DNA from: Flavobacterium pallidum
GTDB taxonomy: Bacteria; Bacteroidota; Bacteroidia; Flavobacteriales; Flavobacteriaceae
DNA length: 64,000 nucleotides
Assembly (NCBI RefSeq): GCF_003097535.1
Contig: NZ_CP029187.1
Location: 2,294,001 to 2,358,000 of the forward strand
Direction of reading: 5' to 3'
Part shown: one piece after another, positions 45,459-53,955 of the stretch
Numbering within the stretch: position 1 is the stretch's first letter
Layout: every line of letters starts with the position of its first letter
Notes under the pieces: model-generated
Database searches by the model: none
What the model saw: only the letters and a program-made list of their open reading frames with translations
What the model was told of the DNA's origin: nothing
Made by a program: the position numbers and the translations under genes

Positions 45459-46730
45459 TTAATACACTATTACAGGAAATTCAATATTTTGATTTTCTGA
45501 ATGAGGTCGGCAAATTTTACATTGAATTTTATGTAATCCAAGATACTTAGCATCAACAGAACAATGTGTTAAGTTTTTTGATTCTTTATCAATTTCTTGT
45601 GTTACATTTTTGTCTAATGCTGCTTCTGAACCGGTATTAAAGATTGTCCATTTTAGTTCCTCAAAATTTTTACGTGTGTATGCATGTCCTGTTTCAAATA
45701 GCTTGAATACAATTTTAGAGCCTTTAGGAATACCATTTGCATTTGGAAAATATTTAAATGTGGTATTTTCGAAGGTGTATTCACATTCAAGATAAATATG
45801 TTTTTTTTCATGTTTAAGATTCCCATTCGTCAATTTTTTGAAGTTTGGATGAATACTCAGGTAGTTCTTCCATTCAAAAACGTAAAATTTGTACGTTAGG
45901 GTTGAAGTCACATAATAAACTTCCTCTCGGGTATTTTTATCATTGTAATAATTGCTAATTTCGTTCCTTGTCAAATCTAAAGCTTGAACAATATTATTTC
46001 CAATAATTATGGAATTGTCAAAAGCTTTTGCTTGCAACTTTGCAGCCATATCTGTATGAAGACTTGTGGTTGTAAGCTCATCGCAGCCATACAATCCATA
46101 GTAAGACCAAAGAACATTTTTATCGTCACCGTAATCGATACCAATTCTAACTCTTAAAGGTTTGATTTCATTTTTTTTAAATATATCAGCTAAATCTGTA
46201 GAGACGAAATGTGCTAATATCGATGAAGCATTTAAAGCATTCACAATCGAATTCACGGGCTGTCGATTTCTTCTCACAAACGATATAAAGACTCCATCAC
46301 CCTGAAGGCGTTGAATATGTCCGCCAAATTGGTTTGCGACCAAAACTACTAGTGAAATTAATGTGTCTTTAATGAGTCTTATTTCTGGCAAAGTATAGTT
46401 GTCGACTAATTTGGTTGAACCTTTGATGTCAACAAACATCGAAACACAATGGTGCATTAAGTAGTTAGTGTGATCTAGATCGTGAAAGTCAGGATGACTG
46501 CCAATCGTAACTTTTTCGAATGCATAATCATTTGATCCAAAATTTTCTAGTATAAAGTTTCGGTCATATTCGATGAGAGTTTTGTTCGTTTCATATTTAA
46601 CCGGAATAGTCAAATTTTCAGAATTTTCGTTAGCCTTACTAAAAGTATGTAATTCTCTTGTCGAGAAATTGCGATTTTTTGATAAAATTGTATCAATTGT
46701 TGAAAGCGAATTTGTAAATGTTGGGCTCAT
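45459..46730 (-). CDS. pycC: Pycsar nucleotide cyclase (class III cyclase with C-terminal sensor domain)
   Basis: A 423-residue protein. The cyclase domain (about 90-290) has both metal-binding Asp residues, Asp101 in SMFVDIKGSTKL and Asp145 in IQRLQGDGVFISF, plus RVRIGIDYGDD (about 193-203) and HTDMAAKLQ (225-233), which fits the Pycsar cyclase signature better than ordinary adenylate cyclases. The C-terminal part (about 310-423: IYLECEYTF, GSKIVFKLFETGHAYTRKNFEELKWTIFNTGSEA, HIQCKIC-like Cys pair and a final strand) resembles the AGS-C sensor domain found on defence nucleotidyltransferases and cyclases. In known Pycsar systems this enzyme makes cCMP or cUMP on phage infection. Which base it uses cannot be read here. 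It starts one base after the effector gene's stop. Confidence 0.85.
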   Translation of the reverse strand: MSPTFTNSLSTIDTILSKNRNFSTRELHTFSKANENSENLTIPVKYETNKTLIEYDRNFILENFGSNDYAFEKVTIGSHPDFHDLDHTNYLMHHCVSMFVDIKGSTKLVDNYTLPEIRLIKDTLISLVVLVANQFGGHIQRLQGDGVFISFVRRNRQPVNSIVNALNASSILAHFVSTDLADIFKKNEIKPLRVRIGIDYGDDKNVLWSYYGLYGCDELTTTSLHTDMAAKLQAKAFDNSIIIGNNIVQALDLTRNEISNYYNDKNTREEVYYVTSTLTYKFYVFEWKNYLSIHPNFKKLTNGNLKHEKKHIYLECEYTFENTTFKYFPNANGIPKGSKIVFKLFETGHAYTRKNFEELKWTIFNTGSEAALDKNVTQEIDKESKNLTHCSVDAKYLGLHKIQCKICRPHSENQNIEFPVIVY

Positions 46731-46731
46731 A

Positions 46732-47244
46732 TTAGACTAAGATCAAGATAAATATTGCGAGGAATATTACAAGTTCAAGATAAATTATATGCATTGATAT
46801 ATCTAACATTTTATATTTTCGCGTTACGCCTTTAGCAAGCACGAATGCTTGTGTTGCTAGATCTTCTGCAAATTTATTGTCGTCGAGTTTAGATAATGAA
46901 GATATATATTCTTTTGCGTTTTCAAATTTGCTAACTGATCCGAAATATATATGTGAATGATATTCATCTTTAGAAGAATTGCCAGAAAGGGTATATGGGA
47001 ATAAAGCTCGGATTGTAAAAAATAATATAACGAGTGCTGCAAAACATAGGGTTAACAAAAGAATTTCGAAAAAGGGGTGATAATCAAGGTTTATTTTTTC
47101 TGAAATAAATGTTCTGTTAACTAGAACCGCTCCGACAATGAATGTATTCAATGTGACAATAAATGAACCTTTTACATTTGAAAAGTTAATATAATTGTCG
47201 TAACGAGTAATAATGTATTTAAGTTTTTCTTCCATATTATTCAT
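46732..47244 (-). CDS. pycTM: Pycsar transmembrane effector (PycTM)
   Basis: A 170-residue membrane protein: soluble N-terminal motif KYIITRYDNYINFSNVKGSF (residues 9-28, with Arg14, Asp16 and Lys25), first span about 28-46, second span 58-80 ending in the conserved RALFPY, a soluble stretch with KFAEDLATQAFVLAKGVTRKYKMLDIS (124-150) and a C-terminal span 151-170. This is the layout of the Pycsar TM effector family, which on binding a cyclic pyrimidine damages the inner membrane and kills the infected cell. It is the first gene; the cyclase begins one base after its stop. Visibly AT-rich. Confidence 0.85.
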   Translation of the reverse strand: MNNMEEKLKYIITRYDNYINFSNVKGSFIVTLNTFIVGAVLVNRTFISEKINLDYHPFFEILLLTLCFAALVILFFTIRALFPYTLSGNSSKDEYHSHIYFGSVSKFENAKEYISSLSKLDDNKFAEDLATQAFVLAKGVTRKYKMLDISMHIIYLELVIFLAIFILILV

Positions 47245-47397
47245 TATGATAAATTAAAAATTTTCTACTAACCCTCAAATATACCCAAACTTTTCCTACA
47301 CAATCCCAAATCCCCAAAATAAACGACAACAAACATCTATCAACGACCATCTACAACTACAACCCACAAAAACGTCCCAAACCCACCACATACTTTT

Positions 47398-47691
47398 GTA
47401 ACCCCGCCATCAACCTTCGCGCCTCAACCATCAACCTTCGCGTTCCAACCATCAACCTTCGCGCCCTCGCCATGGACGTTCGCGTCCTTGCCACCGACGT
47501 TCGCGTGCCCGCCACCGACGTTCGCGCCCACGCCATCGACGTTCGCGCCCCTGCCATCGACCTTCACGTCCCCGCCATCGACGTTCGCGTGCTCGCCACT
47601 GACGTTCGCGCCCGCTCCATCAATCTTCGCGTTCCTTCCATCGACGTTCGCGCCCATGCCATCGACGTTCGCGCGCCGGCCATACGGTGTG
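47398..47691 (-). repeat. Array B: 14 tandem copies of the 21-bp repeat, inverted relative to array A
   Basis: Units of 21 bp end at 47418, 47439, 47460 and so on to 47691; on the minus strand a typical unit starts GAACGTCGATGGC and ends GGCGC. The consensus equals that of array A (787-1143), but the orientation is opposite. It fills most of the 640-nt gap between the AT-rich Pycsar pair and a GC-rich gene. Both strands are open across it because the unit length is a multiple of three; these frames are not called as genes. The flanking parts of the gap (47245-47397, 47692-47884) show nothing clear. Confidence 0.95.
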
Positions 47692-47884
47692 CTGTCGCTG
47701 CCGGGAAACACATCATGCCCGAATTGACATTTAATCACAAAAAATCACATATTTTAAAACATAATACTGTTAAAGTTGTTATAAAGGTAAATTAGTAACA
47801 AAATATTAAGAAATAAACTGCTTATTTCGTCGCATGGTTCGCCAGAAGCGAGCCAATATTCCTAACCCATAACACTTTATAAAG

Positions 47885-48781
47885 ATGAATGGAAAGCAAA
47901 AAAACAAGCTCGCGTCATACATCGTGACCGCAGCCATCGAAACCGAAGCCGATCCGGCAATCCTCGCCCAAATGCCCGATGCCCTGCTGCATCTCGCGGC
48001 CCTCAGGGCCGCCATTGCAAAGATCGAGCAGGCATCCGCAGCACAGCTGCACTACGCCCAGCGTGCCACCGGCAACAAGAAGGAGGCGCGCCTCGCGCTC
48101 GAAGAGGCCGTGTTCAACAGTGCCGCAGCGCTCTGTGCCCTGAGCACCAGGCTGAAGGATGTGACCCTCGCAGAGGAATGGAACCTGAGTGTCAACACGC
48201 TCCAAAAGATGAGGGACCACAACCTGTTCGCCACCGCCACCAACCTCGTCACGGCAATGCAGCCCTACGCCACCCAGCTCGAGGCCTACGGCATCCCAAA
48301 AAGCGGCAACACCGTCCTCACCGACACCATCGCGCTTTTCGGCGCGCTGATGCCAAAGCCACGCGAGAACCAGCTCAGCGAAAAGGAAGCCTCGCTACAG
48401 CTCCTCGAAGGCTTCAACGACGCACAGGCCGCCGCGACCGCGCTCGATACGCTCGCCAACATGCTGCGCAAGCGCGAACCGGCCTTCTATGCCGACTACC
48501 GCAACCGCCGCACCGCAATCAAAACCGCCGCACGCCCTTATGCCGCCACGGGCAGCGTGACAGACAACACCGGCAACCCGCTGCGATACGTCAGCGTCGC
48601 CATCGATGGCCTTCCGGACACGGTCAGGACCACCGATAAAGGCAACTTCCGCTTTCAGACCCTTCCGGACGGCGTCCACATCCTGCACTTCCGCCTTCAC
48701 GGCTACCAGGACCAGTCCCACGCCATTTCCGTGAACCAGCACCGCAGCGACCGCATGGCCATCGAGCTCAGGGAGTCATAA
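47885..48781 (+). CDS. Hypothetical protein with C-terminal carboxypeptidase-regulatory-like domain
   Basis: A 298-residue protein without a signal peptide. Residues 1-215 are almost entirely helical and Ala/Leu-rich; residues 220-298 form an Ig-like carboxypeptidase regulatory domain (TGSVTDNTGNPLRYVSVAIDG, TTDKGNFRFQTLPDGVHILHFRLHGYQ). The gene is markedly GC-rich with C-ending codons, in sharp contrast to the AT-rich Pycsar genes on the other side of array B and somewhat richer than the rest of the window. I do not recognise a function. A strong terminator follows. Confidence 0.75.
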   Translation: MNGKQKNKLASYIVTAAIETEADPAILAQMPDALLHLAALRAAIAKIEQASAAQLHYAQRATGNKKEARLALEEAVFNSAAALCALSTRLKDVTLAEEWNLSVNTLQKMRDHNLFATATNLVTAMQPYATQLEAYGIPKSGNTVLTDTIALFGALMPKPRENQLSEKEASLQLLEGFNDAQAAATALDTLANMLRKREPAFYADYRNRRTAIKTAARPYAATGSVTDNTGNPLRYVSVAIDGLPDTVRTTDKGNFRFQTLPDGVHILHFRLHGYQDQSHAISVNQHRSDRMAIELRES

Positions 48782-48808
48782 TTGGCGGTACCCTCAAGTC
48801 CCCCCAAT

Positions 48809-48834
48809 GCGCCGACCCCTACGGCGCTTTTTTT
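48809..48834 (+). terminator. Intrinsic terminator after the GC-rich gene
   Basis: GCGCCG (48809-48814) pairs with CGGCGC (48822-48827) and is followed by seven T. Confidence 0.9.
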
Positions 48835-48989
48835 ATGCCAGTCTCCCAACCCTGCATTCAAACTTCCACCCGTAATATGGATCAGGTACTCAACCCCAAA
48901 CTGTCACCGTGACTGAAGCTGCGACTGCAACTGGAGCATGTCACTCCGCGCTTCCGCTTCGAAGCGGGCACCTGCATTCCGAAGATTCC

Positions 48990-49215
48990 GTTAAAAAATC
49001 AAAACTGTCTGAGCGCAGCGAGTTTTTTGATTTGCTTCGCCTGTTCGCGCTAATGCGCTCGGGTTAGGAATCAAGGAATAGCAGCTCGCTGACCCGAGGC
49101 CAGCGGCCGAACTGGGCGTAGCCAGAAGGGGGTGAGGCTTGAATTTTTGCTTCTTTTGTTTAGCTCCGCTCAGTCGGCTGCGCCTATGGTCAAGACAAAA
49201 GAAGAAATAAGACCA
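48990..49215. repeat. Hairpin-rich intergenic element
   Basis: Within the 48782-49277 gap is a roughly 220-nt block with no usable reading frame. It has an imperfect arm pair AAATCAAAACT / AGTTTTTTGATTT (48996-49006, 49021-49033) around GAGCGCAGCG, a run of GC-rich short palindromes, and a perfect 10-bp pair CTTCTTTTGT / ACAAAAGAAG (49150-49159, 49195-49204). It looks like a dispersed repeat or a structured RNA remnant; only one copy is in the window. Confidence 0.45.
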
Positions 49216-49250
49216 TACTTCCAAACTCACCGACATCCAAACTTTTTCCC

Positions 49251-49258
49251 TAAATTTG
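49251..49258 (+). promoter_or_regulatory. Probable -7 box of the subtilase operon
   Basis: TAAATTTG matches TAnnTTTG and lies 19 nt before the protease start codon. The -33 element is not clear. Confidence 0.45.
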
Positions 49259-49277
49259 AACTATCTTTTCAAATGCT

Positions 49278-50894
49278 ATGAAAAAAGTTATCCTCATACT
49301 ATTCCTAACCCTCTCCACGGCACTGTCAGCACAACAGGATGCCTGGATATACTTCACCGACAAGCCCAACGCCGCCACCTACCTCGCCAATCCCCTGACC
49401 ATGCTCACGCAAAGGTCCCTCGACCGCCGCGCCGCACAAAATATCGCACTGGACCTCAAGGATGTTCCCATCAGCCAGGATTACATCAATACGCTATCGT
49501 CGACACCCGGCGTGACCGTGTACGCCAAATCGAAATGGCTGAACGCCGTACACGTTCGCGGTACCGTCGCCGACATACAGTCATTGCTGGATTACACCTT
49601 CGTAAGTGCCATAGATTTCGCCGATGATGCGCTTGACACCAACGGCAACAGGCCCGCCATGTCCCACCGCCCCGCATCGTTCCTCAAGGCGCAGGAAATC
49701 ATGGTCAACCTGCCCTACGGCAATTCGCAGAACCAGGTAGCCATGCTCCACGGCAACCAGCTCCATATCGATGATTACACGGGTGCCGGAAAGGTCATTG
49801 CCGTACTCGATGCAGGCTTTCCCGGCGTAGATGTGCTCGATGCCTTTTCGCGGCTGCGCAACAACAACCACATCCTCGGCGGCTATGATTTTGTAAACAG
49901 GGCGCCAAACTTCTATACGTCAAACAACCACGGCACGGCAGTACTCTCCACCATGGGCGCGTACGTGGAGAACCAGATGGTCGGCTCCGCCCCCGATGCC
50001 GATTATTACCTCTTTATCACCGAAAGCAATCTTGACGAAAACCCCTTAGAGGAATCACTTTGGGTCGAAGCCGCGGAAGAAGCCGATCGTTTGGGTGTAG
50101 ACATCATCACGACATCATTAGGGTATTTTCACTTCGTAAACGCTGCATACAACTATGATTACAACGATATGAATGGTACCAAGGCGTTTATTTCACGCGG
50201 TGCCGACATCGCTTTTACCCGCGGCATTGTCGTAGTGGCTTCGGCCGGGAATTCCGGTGCCAGCGCTACCGACCCGCATATCGGTGTCCCCGCCGATGCC
50301 CTGAACGTACTGGCGGTAGGCGCGGTAGATGCCAATGAGCAACATGCTGTCTTCAGTTCCATCGGTCCAAGTGCCGACGGACGTGTAAAACCGGACATCA
50401 CCGCCCAGGGCGAACAGGCCATCGTAGTAAACAGTTCCGGCGAGATACAGGCGGCCAACGGGACGTCGTTTTCAGCACCCATTATCGCGGGGCTCACAGC
50501 CTGTCTCTGGCAGGCATTACCCGATAAGTCCAATGCAGAGATCGTCAGCCTGATCCGGCAATCCGCAGACCATTACACCAACCCCGATGCACTCTACGGT
50601 TATGGTATTCCCGATTTTGCCGCTGCTGTCATTGCCGCCGGTATCGATGATAATGTACTGCCTTCGTATGCCGTTTATCCCAACCCGGTAAAAGAAACGC
50701 TTTCCATTAAAACCGCTGATTTTGCTGCCAATGCCGAAATCTATCTTTACAACACCACCGGGCAACTGGTTTTGCAACAGCAGATTACCACAGCGCTTTC
50801 GCAGATAAACCTGCAACGACTCGCACAGGGCATATACCTTTACAGAATTTCTGCCGATAACATCCACGCAACCGGCAGGATCATAAAACAATAA
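49278..50894 (+). CDS. Subtilisin-like (S8) serine protease with T9SS sorting domain
   Basis: A 538-residue secreted protease. Signal peptide (about 1-19, ALSAQQ), a propeptide-like stretch (20-150), then the S8 catalytic domain with triad Asp178 (VIAVLDAGFPG), His218 (NNHGTAV) and Ser397 (NGTSFSAP) and oxyanion Asn325 (ASAGNSG). The last 75 residues (YAVYPNPVKETLSI to ATGRIIKQ) are a type A T9SS domain. It should be exported to the cell surface or medium and degrade protein. A nitronate monooxygenase gene follows 12 nt later. Confidence 0.94.
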   Translation: MKKVILILFLTLSTALSAQQDAWIYFTDKPNAATYLANPLTMLTQRSLDRRAAQNIALDLKDVPISQDYINTLSSTPGVTVYAKSKWLNAVHVRGTVADIQSLLDYTFVSAIDFADDALDTNGNRPAMSHRPASFLKAQEIMVNLPYGNSQNQVAMLHGNQLHIDDYTGAGKVIAVLDAGFPGVDVLDAFSRLRNNNHILGGYDFVNRAPNFYTSNNHGTAVLSTMGAYVENQMVGSAPDADYYLFITESNLDENPLEESLWVEAAEEADRLGVDIITTSLGYFHFVNAAYNYDYNDMNGTKAFISRGADIAFTRGIVVVASAGNSGASATDPHIGVPADALNVLAVGAVDANEQHAVFSSIGPSADGRVKPDITAQGEQAIVVNSSGEIQAANGTSFSAPIIAGLTACLWQALPDKSNAEIVSLIRQSADHYTNPDALYGYGIPDFAAAVIAAGIDDNVLPSYAVYPNPVKETLSIKTADFAANAEIYLYNTTGQLVLQQQITTALSQINLQRLAQGIYLYRISADNIHATGRIIKQ

Positions 50895-50906
50895 CCGTTT
50901 CTTTCC

Positions 50907-51845
50907 ATGAACAAAATTACAAGCCTTTTTAAAATCCAATACCCCATAATACAAGGTGGCATGATTTGGAACAGCGGCTACAAGCTCGCCAGTGCCGTCA
51001 GCAATGCCGGAGGTTTGGGACTGATAGGTGCCGGATCGATGTATCCCGATGTATTGCGCACCCACATCCGGAAGTGTAAAGCCGCAACGGATAAGCCCTT
51101 CGGCGTAAACGTCCCGATGCTATACCCGAACATCGAAGAAATCATGAATATCCTTGTTGAGGAAGCGGTAAAGATTGTCTTTACTTCTGCAGGAAATCCT
51201 AAAACGTGGACCGCTTTACTGAAAGAAAAAGGCATCACCGTCGTGCATGTCGTCAGCAGTTCCAAATTCGCATTGAAAGCCCAGGAAGCCGGAGTCGATG
51301 CTGTCGTAGCGGAAGGTTTTGAAGCCGGCGGGCATAACGGGCGCGAGGAAACGACAACGTTCACCCTGATCCCTATGGTGAAGGAAAAGATCAGCATCCC
51401 GTTAATAGCGGCAGGCGGAATCGCCACCGGTAAGGGCATGCTTGCCGCCATGGTACTCGGTGCCGACGGCGTACAGATGGGAAGCCGTTTTGCCGCCTCT
51501 ATCGAAAGCTCCTCGCATGAGGCATTCAAGCAAATGATCATCGGGCTCGAGGAAGGGGAGACGCATGTTACCTTAAAGGAACTGGCTCCCGTACGATTGA
51601 TCAAGAACAAATTCTACCAGGATATCCAGGATTTATACACCAAAGCGCCCACCAAAGAAGCGTTGAACGAACTCCTCGGGCGCGCCCGTGCCAAACGCGG
51701 CATGTTCGAAGGCGATCTCATCGAAGGCGAACTCGAAATAGGGCAGGTGTCCGGATTGATTCACGACATCAGGCCGGTAAAGGAAATCATCGAAGAAGTC
51801 ATCACCGACTTTGAAGCGGCCAAAAAACAGCTGCACAACTTTTAA
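50907..51845 (+). CDS. Nitronate monooxygenase-family flavin oxidoreductase
   Basis: A 312-residue FMN-dependent TIM barrel of the NMO/NPD family: IQYPIIQGGMIWNSGYKLASAVSNAGGLGLIG at the N-terminus, EGFEAGGHNGREETTTFTLIP with the catalytic His, and PLIAAGGIATGKGMLAAMVLGADGVQMGSRF at the phosphate-binding end. It may oxidise alkyl nitronates, or act as an enoyl reductase-like (FabK) enzyme; NMO is more typical here. It lies in a compact plus-strand group with the protease upstream (12 nt) and pafA downstream (5 nt). Confidence 0.88.
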   Translation: MNKITSLFKIQYPIIQGGMIWNSGYKLASAVSNAGGLGLIGAGSMYPDVLRTHIRKCKAATDKPFGVNVPMLYPNIEEIMNILVEEAVKIVFTSAGNPKTWTALLKEKGITVVHVVSSSKFALKAQEAGVDAVVAEGFEAGGHNGREETTTFTLIPMVKEKISIPLIAAGGIATGKGMLAAMVLGADGVQMGSRFAASIESSSHEAFKQMIIGLEEGETHVTLKELAPVRLIKNKFYQDIQDLYTKAPTKEALNELLGRARAKRGMFEGDLIEGELEIGQVSGLIHDIRPVKEIIEEVITDFEAAKKQLHNF

Positions 51846-51850
51846 ATCAT

Positions 51851-53461
51851 ATGAAAAAGAAATTGCTTTTATTACTGCTGATATCGTTAGGCCTCTCAGC
51901 ACAGCAACGTCCAAAACTGGTGGTCGGGATCGTCGTCGACCAGATGAAGATGGACTACCTGTACCGTTTCTCGAATGACTTCACCGCAAACGGTTTCAAA
52001 AAACTCATGAGTGAAGGTTTTGTATTTGAAAACATGCATTACAATTACATGCCCACCTACACCGCTCCCGGGCATGCTTCGATCTACACCGGCACAACGC
52101 CTTCGGTACACGGCATCGTCAGCAACGAATGGTATTCTGCCAGTACCGGAAAGGAACGTTACTGCACCGATGATGAAACGGTAACAACCATTGGCGGAGG
52201 CACCCGACAGGAAGGTGCCATGTCTCCGAAAAACCTGCTTGCCACCACCATCACTGACGAATTGCGTTTGTCAACAAACTTCAAAGGAAAAGTCATAGGG
52301 ATGAGCTTAAAGGACCGAGGCGCAATTTTGCCTGCCGGGCATTTTGCCAATTGGGCGTTCTGGTACAGCAAAACAGGCGAATTCATCTCCAGTACTTTTT
52401 ACGGAACGCAATTGCCGGATTGGGCAACCAATTTTAATGCACAAAAGAGATTCATGCCCTACATCGATAAAGGCTGGGATCTGCTTATGCCAAAAGAAAC
52501 CTATAATGAAAGCCTCGCCGACGACAATAAATATGAAGGGAAGCTGTATGGCAAATCGCCCGTTTTCCCTTATAATTTAAAGGAAATGTATGCGAATAAT
52601 GATGCCGGGATTTTACGTGCCACGCCTTTCGGGAATGATTTGTTGCTGGATTTTGCGAAGGAAGCCATCGATAAAGAAGGTTTAGGCTCTGATAATGATA
52701 CTGATTTCCTGACCGTAAGTTTTTCATCAACAGATTATGTCGGGCACATCATCGGGCCGCGCTCTGTAGAACTTCAGGACACCTACCTTAGGCTGGACCG
52801 TAACATTGCCGACCTGATTGCTTATCTCGATAAGAAAGTGGGTAAAGGAAATTACCTGATGTTCCTCACCGCAGACCATGCCGGTGCTGAGAACGTGACC
52901 TTCCTGAAAGACAATAAATACAATGTGGCCAACATCCCTTTCGGGGAAATGTCTAAAAACCTGAAGCGGTTTTCGACCGATACTTTCGGCACTGATGTCA
53001 TTGCCGATTTTTCAAACAACAATGTTTTTCTGAACAGGCAGGCTTTAAAAGACAAATCGCTTGATATGGAAAAAGTAAAAACGTCCCTTTCGGATTACCT
53101 GATGACGCTTCCGCAGACAAAGCGCGTCTATTCAAAAGAAGAAATACTGCACGCCACAGGCAATGATTTTTACCTGAATTTTATTGCCAAAGGGTATGAT
53201 CCACGCGAAAACGGCGACCTTGTCGTCCTATTCCGTCCCGGTTATATTGAATACGGCGCGACGGGGACCTCGCACGGAACTCCATACAGCTATGATACGC
53301 ATGTTCCGGCGATATTTTACGGCTGGCATATCCATAAAGGCATCTCGCATGATAAGAAAGCGATTACGCAAATCGCCCCGACATTGGCACAAAAACTCAG
53401 CATCACTTTCCCAAACGGATCCGAATGCCAGGTATTACCCGAAATTTTAAACCAGCAATAA
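51851..53461 (+). CDS. pafA: PafA-type alkaline phosphatase
   Basis: A 536-residue periplasmic phosphomonoesterase. Signal peptide (about 1-17), metal site Asp30 in VGIVVDQMKMDYLYRF, the nucleophile Thr71 in PTYTAPGHASIYTG, and C-terminal metal ligands in FLTADHAGAE and SHGTPYSYDTHVPAIFYG. This is the phosphate-irrepressible PafA type known from Elizabethkingia and Flavobacterium, which releases phosphate from organic esters. Its TAA stop overlaps the ATG of the next gene by one base. Confidence 0.93.
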   Translation: MKKKLLLLLLISLGLSAQQRPKLVVGIVVDQMKMDYLYRFSNDFTANGFKKLMSEGFVFENMHYNYMPTYTAPGHASIYTGTTPSVHGIVSNEWYSASTGKERYCTDDETVTTIGGGTRQEGAMSPKNLLATTITDELRLSTNFKGKVIGMSLKDRGAILPAGHFANWAFWYSKTGEFISSTFYGTQLPDWATNFNAQKRFMPYIDKGWDLLMPKETYNESLADDNKYEGKLYGKSPVFPYNLKEMYANNDAGILRATPFGNDLLLDFAKEAIDKEGLGSDNDTDFLTVSFSSTDYVGHIIGPRSVELQDTYLRLDRNIADLIAYLDKKVGKGNYLMFLTADHAGAENVTFLKDNKYNVANIPFGEMSKNLKRFSTDTFGTDVIADFSNNNVFLNRQALKDKSLDMEKVKTSLSDYLMTLPQTKRVYSKEEILHATGNDFYLNFIAKGYDPRENGDLVVLFRPGYIEYGATGTSHGTPYSYDTHVPAIFYGWHIHKGISHDKKAITQIAPTLAQKLSITFPNGSECQVLPEILNQQ

Positions 53462-53820
53462 TGATTACAGAAGACTTAGCAAGATCATTTGCCGCAAATT
53501 GGGCTGCCGCTTGGAATTCCCACAACCTCGACACCATCCTGTCGCATTATTCGGATGATTTTATTATAGAAACCCCCATGGCTGCCAAACTTTTACCCGA
53601 TAATGATGGCATCGTTGAAGGCAGGGACAATGTCCGCGCTTATTGGCAAATCGGGCTCGAAAGGATTCCAAACCTGCATTTTGAAATCATTGATGTTTTA
53701 ACAGGCATCAACAGCCTGACGATTTATTATATCAATACAGCAACGGGCCGTAAATCGGCAGAAAATCTTTTCTTTAATGAAGCAGGCAAAGTACATCGCG
53801 CTTTTGTGATGTATTCTTAA
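53461..53820 (+). CDS. NTF2-like/SnoaL-type protein
   Basis: A 119-residue soluble protein with the NTF2-like pattern (WAAAWNSHNLDTILSHYSDDFIIETPMA, VEGRDNVRAYWQIGLERIPNLHFE). The start at the TAATG overlap with pafA gives a standard N-terminus and implies coupled translation; a longer in-frame start at 53425 would lie inside pafA. It is the third NTF2-like gene in the window (with 44380 and the broken 30184). Ligand unknown. Confidence 0.85.
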   Translation: MITEDLARSFAANWAAAWNSHNLDTILSHYSDDFIIETPMAAKLLPDNDGIVEGRDNVRAYWQIGLERIPNLHFEIIDVLTGINSLTIYYINTATGRKSAENLFFNEAGKVHRAFVMYS

Positions 53821-53828
53821 GTGAAGTA

Positions 53829-53948
53829 AACCGTAAAGTGCGCAAAGATTTCGCAAAGTTTTCAAAACATAGCGTCACTTCCGCCACTCCTTTGTGACTT
53901 TGCGGTTAAAAAGCAATTCACCGCAAGTACGCAAAGATTTCGCAAGGT
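53829..53948. repeat. Quasi-palindrome between convergent genes
   Basis: The phrase ACCGYAAGTRCGCAAAGATT, followed by TCGCAAGG, occurs twice as a direct repeat (about 53830-53858 and 53919-53947), and its approximate complement CTTTGTGACTTTGCGGTTAA lies between them (53890-53909). The left copy can pair with the middle. It lies between the convergent NTF2-like and lysA genes and probably ends both transcripts. Confidence 0.6.
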
Positions 53949-53955
53949 TAAAAAA

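Noticed and set aside
47472..47795. Plus-strand heptad reading frame over array B
   Set aside because: Same reason as for array A: frame openness follows from a 21-bp unit, and several frames on both strands are open at once.
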